In this document: piece by piece, positions 1-7,808 of the stretch | Position numbering within the stretch: the first letter of the stretch is position 1 | How the letters are laid out: each line of letters starts with the position of its first letter | Source of the DNA: Oscillospiraceae bacterium | GTDB taxonomy: Bacteria; Bacillota; Clostridia; Oscillospirales; CAG-272 | Assembly (NCBI GenBank): GCA_015064845.1 | Contig: SVRL01000005.1 | Coordinates: 18,434-82,433, forward strand | Length of the DNA stretch: 64,000 bases | Direction: 5' to 3' | Made by a program: the position numbers and the translations under genes | The notes under the pieces: generated by a model | The model's database searches: none | Seen by the model: the letters and a program-made list of their open reading frames with translations, nothing else | What the model was told of the DNA's origin: nothing

Positions 1-1
1 T

Positions 2-1249
2 AACTACGACGAAGAAGCCGTGCCGTGGGGTCAAACCGTTCGTGAAACATGGGATTTTGTCAGAAAACGCAATTATTTTGCAGGCATCTTTATCTGGACG
101 GGATTTGATTACCGCGGAGAACCAACACCCTTTACATGGCCGTCCGTATCTTCTCAATTCGGCATTATGGATACCTGCGGATTTGCAAAAGATTCCTTCT
201 ATTTCAATCAAGCTTGCTTTACCAAAAAGCCGATGGTTCATATTTTACCGCACTGGACACACAAAAAGGGCGAAACCGTTCGTGTGATGGCTGTCAGCAA
301 CTGCGATGAGGTTGAACTTTTCCTGAACGGAAAATCCCTCGGCAGAAAACCCTCCGATATTTGTGAAACTGCGGAATGGCAAGTAGAATATATTCCCGGA
401 CGCATCTCCGCAAAAGCTTACAGAAACGGCAAATGCGTTGCAAAAGATGAACAGCGAACTGCAGGTAAGCCATATGCAATCCGCATCCTTCCCGACTCCG
501 ATACACTCAAAAATGACGGCGCCGATACCGCTGTCGTAAACTTCTGCGTAGTTGACAAAAAAGGCATCGTCGTTCCTTATGCAGACGATCTGATTCAATT
601 TGAAATTGAAGGCGAAGGCTATATCCGAGGTGTCGGAAACGGCGATCCCAACAGCCATGAAGCCGATCACGTGCCTTACAGAAAAGTATACTGTGGATGG
701 TGTCAAGCTTTGGTTACTGCCAATATTGGCGCAAAATCAATCAAGCTCCGCGCAACAAGCGAAAATATACAGAGCGCGGAACTAACGTTCCAAATTCAGG
801 AAGTATCTGCGCCTATTGTTCCCCAACCAATTACCAATTACATTTTAGAAGGCTTTACCATGTCTGAAGTTACAGCGGAAAAGCCCAATGCGCTCGCTGA
901 AATCGCTGATAACGATATGAACTCCTTTACGCCGATTCAATTCGTAAAAGATGTTTTTCAGCAGGATTTCATCAAAGGCTGGCGTATTTACCGTACCCTG
1001 CCAAAAATTGTTAAAGACGGCGTTTATCGTTTGGATTTCCTTCGCGTCCGTTTTGTTTACGGGGAAATCTACGTGAACGGTAAATTAATCGACAAAATTG
1101 AAACCCCCGTGTACGGAGGTTACATCAGCAAACCTTTCGCCGTGAAAGCCGGAGAAACGCCGGATATCCGTATTCTTCTTCGCGTTGGACACGAAAAGTG
1201 CATTCCTTGCGGTATTTCGGGACGCGTTGAAATGAAAGAAACCAAATAA
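2..1249 (+). CDS. GH2-family beta-galactosidase, C-terminal part
   Basis: The reading frame is open from base 2, so this is the 3' part of a longer gene; the GTG at 20 listed in the ORF track is internal. The first residues, with GIFIWTGFDYRGEPTP and SSQFGIMDTCGFAKDS, match the end of the GH2 TIM barrel of Bacteroides/Clostridia-type beta-galactosidases. A DUF4982-like domain follows (HILPHWTHKKGETV, VELFLNGKSLGRK), then an Ig-like domain and a C-terminal beta-sandwich. The enzyme would remove terminal beta-linked galactose, or a related sugar, from oligosaccharides. The acid/base and nucleophile glutamates lie upstream of the window, so activity cannot be judged. The family is clear; the exact substrate is not. 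Confidence 0.85.
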   Translation, partial: NYDEEAVPWGQTVRETWDFVRKRNYFAGIFIWTGFDYRGEPTPFTWPSVSSQFGIMDTCGFAKDSFYFNQACFTKKPMVHILPHWTHKKGETVRVMAVSNCDEVELFLNGKSLGRKPSDICETAEWQVEYIPGRISAKAYRNGKCVAKDEQRTAGKPYAIRILPDSDTLKNDGADTAVVNFCVVDKKGIVVPYADDLIQFEIEGEGYIRGVGNGDPNSHEADHVPYRKVYCGWCQALVTANIGAKSIKLRATSENIQSAELTFQIQEVSAPIVPQPITNYILEGFTMSEVTAEKPNALAEIADNDMNSFTPIQFVKDVFQQDFIKGWRIYRTLPKIVKDGVYRLDFLRVRFVYGEIYVNGKLIDKIETPVYGGYISKPFAVKAGETPDIRILLRVGHEKCIPCGISGRVEMKETK

Positions 1250-1276
1250 CGGTATTAAAAACAGTATATTCCAAAT

Positions 1277-1322
1277 CAAAAACGGTTATTCTATGCAAAT
1301 CTGCGTAAAATAACCGTTTTTA
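1277..1322. terminator. Bidirectional intrinsic terminator
   Basis: AAAACGGTTATT and AATAACCGTTTT form a 12-bp stem with T-rich flanks on both strands. It sits between the convergent GH2 gene and the FGGY kinase and can serve both. Confidence 0.8.
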
Positions 1323-1342
1323 TTGATTGCCGAAAACAAAAC

Positions 1343-2878
1343 TCAGAGTACCTTTGCCGCTTCCTGTTCTGCTTTCAATCCTTTTCTGTAAAGGTTCATA
1401 AAATGCTTGCATTTTTTGCGTTCTTCTTCGCTTGCCATGACAACCGTTTTTTCCACGTCGGCAAACATTTCATTCAAAAATTCGGCAAGTGTCTTTTTCG
1501 TTCCGACAGCCGTATAAAGCGCAAGCAATGCCATGCCCCAGGCGCCGCCTTCCGCCGCATTTTGCATAACGGTAACGGGAGCTTCCAAAACGGCGGAAGT
1601 TGCATTTTGTCCGACGAAATCGGTTTTATAAAAACCGCCGTGCGCCAGAACACTGTCGATTTCCACATTTTCGTCTTTCAGAATGTCCACACCCAAAGCA
1701 AGCGTTGCCACTGCTGAATAAATTTGAGATTGCATAAAGTTTGCAAGATTCATCTCGCCGCTTGAAGCACGCATAACGAGGGGCGCGCCCTTTTCCGTTT
1801 CAGCCAAAGTTTCGCCCGCAAGGAAATTATAGCTGACCATTTCTCCGACGTTCGCATCACTTTGCAAAGAATGCTTGAACAAACGGTTGAAAAGTTCGCC
1901 CTTAGAAACATTCAAGCCAAACAAAGATACGACCTCTCCGAACAAAGATACCCATTCATTGATTTCCGTCGTGCAGTTATTTGCATGGATCAGCGCGGCA
2001 GGATAGCCGTCAGGCGTTGCAATAACATCAATTTCTTTGTAGTAATTTTGCAAGGGTTTATCCAGAATAACCGTCAGATTTGCGCTTGTACCCGAAGAAA
2101 CATTTGCCGTTTTCGGCAAAACGGAATTGGTTGCAATCATTCCCGTGCCCATATCGCCTTCGGGAGGACAAAGAACAATGCCTGCTTGTAAGTTACCTTC
2201 CGTATCCAACCATTTCGCGCCTTCTTCCGTCAAAAGACCTGCATTCTCTCCCGCAACCATCACTTCGGGAAGCAAAGTTTCAAACTGTACGTCCAATCCT
2301 TTGGTCTTCAGAAGCGCATTAAAATCCGCCAACATTTTAGAATCATATGTATGACCGCTTACGGGAAACATACCAGAAGCATCGTTAATACCGAGAACTT
2401 TTCTTCCCGTCAATTTATAGTGAACGTATCCGGAAAGTGTTGTCAAAAACGCAATATCCTTTACGTGAGAAAGTCCGTCCAATACAGATTCATAATATTG
2501 AGAAACCGACCAACGCATGGGAACGTTAAAACGGAAAAGTTCCGTCAAATGCCCTGCGGCTCTTGCGGTATTGGTGTTTCTCCATGTTCTGAAAGGCGCA
2601 AGCAAACGGTCGTTTTTGTCAAACGCCAGATAACCGTGCATCATACCGGAAATGCCAATGGCATCCACAGTTGTCAAAACTTCTCCGTAATTCCGAATCA
2701 AATCGCGGTAACTTTCCTGCAAACCTTTTTCCGCTTCTTCCAAAGAATAGGACCACAATCCGTCCACCAATTGATTTTCCCATTCATAAGCACCCTGCGC
2801 AAGAACAGTCGCCTTTTCGTCCATCAAAACCGCTTTAATACGCGTGGAACCAAGTTCAATACCAAGTATTTTTTTCAT
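1343..2878 (-). CDS. FGGY-family carbohydrate kinase
   Basis: ATP-dependent sugar kinase of the FGGY family (xylulokinase/fuculokinase relatives). The N-terminal half carries the phosphate-1 loop GIELGSTRIKAVL and the GISGMMHGY segment. The C-terminal half carries the actin-like ATPase fold, with VSSGTSANL and AHGGFYKT. The likely start is the ATG at 2878, because AAGAGGA lies six bases before it; the ORF-track GTG start at 2896 would put that site inside the gene. The length of about 511 residues is normal. It stands alone between two terminators or promoters, next to a beta-galactosidase. The substrate is not readable from the sequence; xylulose, ribulose or a related pentulose or 6-deoxy-ketose are the usual options. 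Confidence 0.8.
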   Translation of the reverse strand: MKKILGIELGSTRIKAVLMDEKATVLAQGAYEWENQLVDGLWSYSLEEAEKGLQESYRDLIRNYGEVLTTVDAIGISGMMHGYLAFDKNDRLLAPFRTWRNTNTARAAGHLTELFRFNVPMRWSVSQYYESVLDGLSHVKDIAFLTTLSGYVHYKLTGRKVLGINDASGMFPVSGHTYDSKMLADFNALLKTKGLDVQFETLLPEVMVAGENAGLLTEEGAKWLDTEGNLQAGIVLCPPEGDMGTGMIATNSVLPKTANVSSGTSANLTVILDKPLQNYYKEIDVIATPDGYPAALIHANNCTTEINEWVSLFGEVVSLFGLNVSKGELFNRLFKHSLQSDANVGEMVSYNFLAGETLAETEKGAPLVMRASSGEMNLANFMQSQIYSAVATLALGVDILKDENVEIDSVLAHGGFYKTDFVGQNATSAVLEAPVTVMQNAAEGGAWGMALLALYTAVGTKKTLAEFLNEMFADVEKTVVMASEEERKKCKHFMNLYRKGLKAEQEAAKVL

Positions 2879-2916
2879 AAATCCTCTTTTCCTCACAGAA
2901 AAATAATATTTTCTAT

Positions 2917-2945
2917 ATTATAACATATTGTTTTCGCTTTTTCAA
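2917..2945 (-). promoter_or_regulatory. Sigma-A promoter of the FGGY kinase
   Basis: On the minus strand TTGAAA and TATAAT are separated by exactly 17 bp, about 35 bp upstream of the kinase ribosome site. Confidence 0.7.
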
Positions 2946-3047
2946 TGTTATTTCTGTGAAAAAAATAAAGGAAAAACCGATACAAGCAAAAATGCCGATC
3001 AATTTTTCCTTTATCTATAACTTCAATGTCAGTTCTAAACTATAAAT

Positions 3048-3287
3048 TTACTTCAAAACCTTGAAGTAGTCAAGAATGGAGAGAACGATGCCGGCAAAGA
3101 AATAAAGACCAACAAGAGAACCAACCAAACCAACGATAATATTTACAACGGGAATCAATGAAAGAACACCGATAACTACACCTACAACAATGTTGATTAC
3201 AAGCTGAATCAAAATATTGATGATCAAAGCAGCTACGTCTTTCTTTTCCTTAAAAGAATAGGGGAAAATTTTCTTAAGTGTTTCCAT
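3048..3287 (-). CDS. Small membrane protein, unknown function
   Basis: 79 residues: a charged N-terminus (METLKKIFPYSFKEKKD), then two or three hydrophobic stretches rich in Ile, Val and Gly, including a LIPVVNIIVG turn. It has a good AAGGAG site and its own promoter, so it is very likely expressed. It resembles small glycine-zipper-like membrane proteins that are common in Clostridia. I recognise no domain and assign no function. Confidence 0.7.
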   Translation of the reverse strand: METLKKIFPYSFKEKKDVAALIINILIQLVINIVVGVVIGVLSLIPVVNIIVGLVGSLVGLYFFAGIVLSILDYFKVLK

Positions 3288-3375
3288 TTCTGTTCTCCTT
3301 AAAAATTAAATATAATATTTGGAAGAAAGAAAAGCAATTGTTATTTTGCACTGTTTTTCTTCCGGTTTCTTGTAC

Positions 3376-3404
3376 ATTATATTATAATCAAAAAGAAAAT
3401 GCAA
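3376..3404 (-). promoter_or_regulatory. Promoter of the small membrane protein gene
   Basis: TTGCAT-17 bp-TATAAT on the minus strand, with a leader of about 80 bases to the start codon. Confidence 0.65.
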
Positions 3405-3421
3405 GTCTTTTTTAAAAAAAT

Positions 3422-4687
3422 TTAAACTTTTTTAGGCGAAGTTTGCCAAATCGGTTCCAATGCATGAATTTCGAGAAAATCCAAAGAATATTCCGTATTG
3501 CAAGTCAAAGAAAGGTTCAAGAGATTTCTATCCATAACCGTATCTTCCGAGAGCGAGGAAAAATAAATTTTGCCTGCATCCGCAAAAAATTCTGCACCGC
3601 AACGGTCAACCACCAACATAAGCTCAAAATATTTGTCAGCAACAGAAATAGGAGCCTTATTTTTACCGAAAGTAATCAGATTTTCGGTAAAATCAATACA
3701 AATCCGTCTGCCGAACAGAATCATATCCAAAACGGCAGTTTCATCAAATTTTCCTTTCAAGAGAATCAAATGCGCTCCATCTGCAAGCGGAATTTCAACG
3801 GTGTTTTCTTTTTCCAATCGAATATTTTCATAATGGTTCGTATTTTTATAAAGCACACCAAGTTCTTCTATCGGCAATGCCTGCAAATAATATGTATCTT
3901 TATATTTTTTCAAGGAAAGCTCTGTCGGAATTCCCATTTGTCCGCAAAAACAGGAGCGCGGGATATCCGTATAATCCCAATCCATGCGAATCATTCTGCC
4001 GTTTTTTCGCTCGAAAAGAATCTGTCCTTTATGAAAACCATCTCCGTAACGCAATGTCTGTACGGGTTGTTCTGCTAAAAATTGACCGTTTTCGACATTT
4101 CCCACGAAATAACCGCCTTTTTCATCCATGGAAATCCATTTCTTGTTTCCTTCAATATCCGTAAGAGCAAAAATTTGCGGATACTTCGAACCCATCGTTT
4201 CATCTTCATCAACCAAAACGCCGTTTTCATCGGGAAAAACAGCAATTTTTTCTTCCTGCCAATGAAGCAGATCTTTGCTCGTTGCGTGTCCCAAATGCAG
4301 ATTTTCTTTTTCCCTGCCGGCAGGATTTTGTTGATAAAAAAGATGATAAACACCGTCTGCCTCAAGCAAACTTTTCGGACTTCCCAAAAATCCGTTTTTT
4401 GCCGTAAAGTGGACCTGCGGACGCATTGCTTCCCGATATACGTTATCTATATCCAATTCATCCGTTTCTCGGAATGAAATTTCCATTTTGGGCATAACGG
4501 AAATTTCAATATCTTTTCCTTTGAATCGGGCAACGTCAATATACGCATAAAAATCAGGGCTTGCGTTGTCAAGCTTGATATTCAACTGATAAACCGTCTC
4601 TCCTTCATACCGAAAAACCAATTTCTTATTGGTCGAATGTGTATATACAGGAAAAACCAAATAATCGCTCATAACCGTGATCGTCAT
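3422..4687 (-). CDS. GH32/DUF4980 levanase-like protein lacking catalytic motifs
   Basis: The first ~90 residues match the DUF4980 beta-sandwich that precedes GH32 in gut levanases (FYAYIDVARFKGKDIEIS). A GH32-like five-bladed propeller follows, opening with RPQVHF and GVYHLFYQQNP. The landmark WMNDPNG motif, whose Asp is the nucleophile, reads FLGSPKS at about residues 100-106. The segment that should hold RDP is missing, and the EC motif carrying the acid/base Glu aligns to MGSKYPQIF. A GQMGIPTELSL segment and a C-terminal sandwich remain. The ATG at 4687 (MTITVM) is preferred: AAGGAG lies nine bases before it, whereas the track start at 4708 has no site. The protein is probably a sugar-binding or otherwise repurposed relative rather than an active fructanase. 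It is monocistronic, with its own promoter and a palindrome at its start site. Confidence 0.75.
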   Translation of the reverse strand: MTITVMSDYLVFPVYTHSTNKKLVFRYEGETVYQLNIKLDNASPDFYAYIDVARFKGKDIEISVMPKMEISFRETDELDIDNVYREAMRPQVHFTAKNGFLGSPKSLLEADGVYHLFYQQNPAGREKENLHLGHATSKDLLHWQEEKIAVFPDENGVLVDEDETMGSKYPQIFALTDIEGNKKWISMDEKGGYFVGNVENGQFLAEQPVQTLRYGDGFHKGQILFERKNGRMIRMDWDYTDIPRSCFCGQMGIPTELSLKKYKDTYYLQALPIEELGVLYKNTNHYENIRLEKENTVEIPLADGAHLILLKGKFDETAVLDMILFGRRICIDFTENLITFGKNKAPISVADKYFELMLVVDRCGAEFFADAGKIYFSSLSEDTVMDRNLLNLSLTCNTEYSLDFLEIHALEPIWQTSPKKV

Positions 4688-4747
4688 ATTCAAATTCTCC
4701 TTTTTCATCGTTTTGATTTTAATTTCAGAACGCCTGAAATACTATGC

Positions 4748-4763
4748 AAAATATGCATATTTT
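4748..4763. promoter_or_regulatory. 16-bp perfect palindrome at the start site of the GH32-like gene
   Basis: AAAATATGCATATTTT is its own reverse complement. It lies just downstream of the minus-strand -10 box and spans the expected transcription start, the usual place for a repressor operator. The binding protein is unknown. Confidence 0.45.
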
Positions 4764-4768
4764 ATTTT

Positions 4769-4797
4769 ATTATACCACAAAACAACAAATTTGTAAA
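4769..4797 (-). promoter_or_regulatory. Promoter of the GH32-like gene
   Basis: TTTACA-17 bp-TATAAT on the minus strand. Confidence 0.65.
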
Positions 4798-4922
4798 GAA
4801 AATTTTTGGTTTTTATATATTTTCATGTGTGAATTCGGATAAGGAAATCAGAACAAGATTGACTTTTATATAAAAACAGATTATAATAAAAAGTAAGCGA
4901 TTTGATTTTATCTTGAAAGGAT

Positions 4923-7727
4923 ATGAACTTAATGAAAGACACCGAAAGACGGGCGGCAGCAAAAGCTTTTGCCGAGTATTGGAAGGATAAAGGGTATGAA
5001 AAAGGCGAAAGCCAAGCATTTTGGCTCTCTCTTCTCCGTGATATATTTGAAGTGGAACACCCTGAACAGTATATAAAATTTGAAGATCAGGTTATGCTGG
5101 ACCACACCAGCTTTATTGACGGTTCTATTGAAACAACTCACGTTTTGATTGAACAAAAGGGACTTGGCAAGGATTTACGAAAGGCAATTAAGCAATCTGA
5201 CGGTACGCTTCTCAACCCTTTTCAGCAGGCAAAGCGATATGCGGCAGAATTACCGTATTCCAAGCGTCCCAGATGGATTGTAACTTGTAATTTCAGTGAA
5301 TTTCTCGTTTACGATATGGAAAAGCCAACAGGAGAGCCCGAAAGTATTTTATTGAAAGATTTACCTAAAGAATATTATCGTTTGCAGTTTCTTGTTGATA
5401 CCAAAAGCGAACATATTCAGAGAGAAATGGAAATTTCCATCAAAGCAGGCGAACTTGTTGGATTGCTTTACGATGAAATATTAAAACAATATTTGAATCC
5501 ATCCAATATAAATTCCTTAAAGAGCTTGAATATGCTTTGTGTACGTCTTGTTTTTTGTTTGTATGCAGAAGATGCGGGGATTTTTGGAGAACATTTGAAA
5601 TTTCATAACTATATTAAATCCTTTGCGGTAAAGGACGTAAGACGCGCGCTGATTGACCTTTTCCGTGTTTTGGATACAAAACCCGAAAACCGCGATCCTT
5701 ATATGGATGAAACGCTTGCTTCTTTCCCCTACGTTAACGGCGGTCTTTTTGCCGATGAAAATATTGAAATTCCGAATTTTACACAAAAAGCCGTTGATTT
5801 ACTTTTACATCAGGCAAGCGAAAACTTCAATTGGGCGCAAATCAGCCCGACAATTTTCGGTGCTGTATTTGAAAGCACTTTGAATCCGGAAACGCGCCGC
5901 AGCGGCGGTATGCACTATACTTCCATTGAAAATATACATAAAGTGATTGATCCTTTGTTTTTGGATGAACTTCGAGAAGAACTTGCAACAATCAAAGAAA
6001 TCAAGGTAGAAAAAACCCGTGTCAACAGACTGAATCAGTTCCGCACAAAGCTCTCCACGCTTACCTTTTTTGACCCTGCGTGCGGTTCGGGAAACTTTTT
6101 GACGGAAACCTACATTTCCCTGCGCAGATTGGAAAACGAGGCGCTTTCTGCCGTTACAGAACAGTTGGCACTTGACTATTATGGTGATATTATTAGAGTT
6201 TCGATTGGTCAATTTTACGGCATAGAAATCAATGATTTTGCTGTTACCGTTGCAAAAACAGCCCTTTGGATTGCAGAATCTCAAATGATGAAAGAAACGG
6301 AAGCTATTTTGCGAACGGAACTTGAGTTTTTGCCTTTGAAATCCTATGCCAATATCATAGAAGGAAATGCACTTCGTTTGGATTGGGAAACGATTGTGCC
6401 AAAGAATAAGCTGAATTATATTATGGGTAATCCGCCTTTTGTGGGTGCGCGTTTAATGAGCAAAGAACAAAAGGATGATTTATTGACTGTCTTTGGCGCA
6501 GAATGGAAAAACGCCGGTAATCTTGACTATGTTTCCTGTTGGTATAAAAAGGCAACAGATTTGATGAAAGATACACAAATCCGAAGTGCATTGGTATCCA
6601 CAAATTCTGTTTCCCAAGGCGAAAGCGTAGCGATTCTTTGGAAACCGCTTTTTGAAAATGGGGTACACATTGATTTTGCACACCGTACATTTCGTTGGGA
6701 TAGCGAAGCAAGTATAAAAGCACACGTTCACTGTGTTATTATTGGTTTCAGTACTGCTCCAAATAAAAAACAAAAAGTTATTTATTCATCTGAAAGACCA
6801 ATTATCGCAAATAATATAAATGCTTATTTAATAGATGCCCCGATTGTGTTTATTGAAAGTGTAAAGAAACCTCTTTGGAATGTCCCACCTGTTGTTTTTG
6901 GAAATATGCCGAATGATGGTGGATTTTTGAGCGATTATTCGCAGGAAATACGAGATAAAATTATAAATCAATATCCCGAATCTTCTGTCGCATTTAAGCG
7001 CTTTATTGGAGCTACTGAATTTATCAACAACAAAACACGATGGTGTTTATGGCTTAAAGGGGTATCCCCAAATATTATTAGATCTGTTCCACCTATTAAC
7101 CAAGCTGTTTTGTCCGTCAAAGAAATGCGAGAAAAAAGTACAAGAGCTGCAACAAAGAAATTAGCCGATAACCCTATGTTGTTTGGTGAAATTCGTCAAC
7201 CCAATACAGAGTATATTATTATACCTCGTCATTCTTCTCAAAATAGAAAATATTTGCCTATGGGATTTGTTTCTCCCGATATTATTTGCGGTGATGCAAA
7301 TCTATTGATGCCTAATGCCTCACTGTATCATTTCGGTGTTCTAACATCAAATATTCACAATGCTTGGATTCACGCTGTGTGCGGAAGAATTAAAAGTGAT
7401 TTTAGATATTCTGTTAATATCGTTTACAACAACTTTCCTTGGTGCAATCCCACACCCGAGCAGAAAAAGAAAATTGAAGCAACCGCGCAAGCAATTTTGG
7501 ATGCCCGTGCGCTTTATCCCGACTGCTCTTTGGCTGATCTTTATGATGAGGTTACAATGCCACCTGAGCTTCGTAAAGCACATCAAGCAAATGATAAAGC
7601 CGTGATGCAAGCATACGGTTTTGATATAAAAACCACAACGGAAAGCTCCTGTGTTGCAGAATTGATGAAAATGTATCTGGAATTACAAATAGAACTCCAA
7701 ATAAACGGAAATAAAAAGAAAAAATGA
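4923..7727 (+). CDS. MmeI-like type II restriction-modification fusion protein
   Basis: A single polypeptide predicted to both cut and methylate DNA. The N-terminal PD-(D/E)XK nuclease shows D66-X10-E77-Q-K79 (FIDGSIETTHVLIEQKG). A helical linker follows, then an N6-adenine methyltransferase core with motif I FDPACGSGNF near residue 383 and motif IV GNPPF near residue 501. The target-recognition region covers roughly residues 600-870. The length of 934 residues fits MmeI-family type IIG/IIL enzymes, which need no separate specificity subunit; none is encoded nearby. The start is uncertain: GAAAGG sits only 2 bases before the ATG at 4923 and 11 before the ATG at 4932. The gene is monocistronic and ends in a terminator. 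The recognition region is more AT-rich than the ends of the gene. Confidence 0.85.
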   Translation: MNLMKDTERRAAAKAFAEYWKDKGYEKGESQAFWLSLLRDIFEVEHPEQYIKFEDQVMLDHTSFIDGSIETTHVLIEQKGLGKDLRKAIKQSDGTLLNPFQQAKRYAAELPYSKRPRWIVTCNFSEFLVYDMEKPTGEPESILLKDLPKEYYRLQFLVDTKSEHIQREMEISIKAGELVGLLYDEILKQYLNPSNINSLKSLNMLCVRLVFCLYAEDAGIFGEHLKFHNYIKSFAVKDVRRALIDLFRVLDTKPENRDPYMDETLASFPYVNGGLFADENIEIPNFTQKAVDLLLHQASENFNWAQISPTIFGAVFESTLNPETRRSGGMHYTSIENIHKVIDPLFLDELREELATIKEIKVEKTRVNRLNQFRTKLSTLTFFDPACGSGNFLTETYISLRRLENEALSAVTEQLALDYYGDIIRVSIGQFYGIEINDFAVTVAKTALWIAESQMMKETEAILRTELEFLPLKSYANIIEGNALRLDWETIVPKNKLNYIMGNPPFVGARLMSKEQKDDLLTVFGAEWKNAGNLDYVSCWYKKATDLMKDTQIRSALVSTNSVSQGESVAILWKPLFENGVHIDFAHRTFRWDSEASIKAHVHCVIIGFSTAPNKKQKVIYSSERPIIANNINAYLIDAPIVFIESVKKPLWNVPPVVFGNMPNDGGFLSDYSQEIRDKIINQYPESSVAFKRFIGATEFINNKTRWCLWLKGVSPNIIRSVPPINQAVLSVKEMREKSTRAATKKLADNPMLFGEIRQPNTEYIIIPRHSSQNRKYLPMGFVSPDIICGDANLLMPNASLYHFGVLTSNIHNAWIHAVCGRIKSDFRYSVNIVYNNFPWCNPTPEQKKKIEATAQAILDARALYPDCSLADLYDEVTMPPELRKAHQANDKAVMQAYGFDIKTTTESSCVAELMKMYLELQIELQINGNKKKK

Positions 7728-7728
7728 T

Positions 7729-7771
7729 AAAAATCCCGTTCTCTGCCTTTCGGCAAAGGACGGGATTTTTG
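7729..7771. terminator. Bidirectional intrinsic terminator
   Basis: AAAAATCCCGT pairs with ACGGGATTTTT around an inner CTGCCTTTCGGCA hairpin. It lies between the convergent restriction-modification gene and pckG. Confidence 0.85.
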
Positions 7772-7808
7772 CAAACGATTCAGAAAATAATTGAAATTTT
7801 ATGAATGG

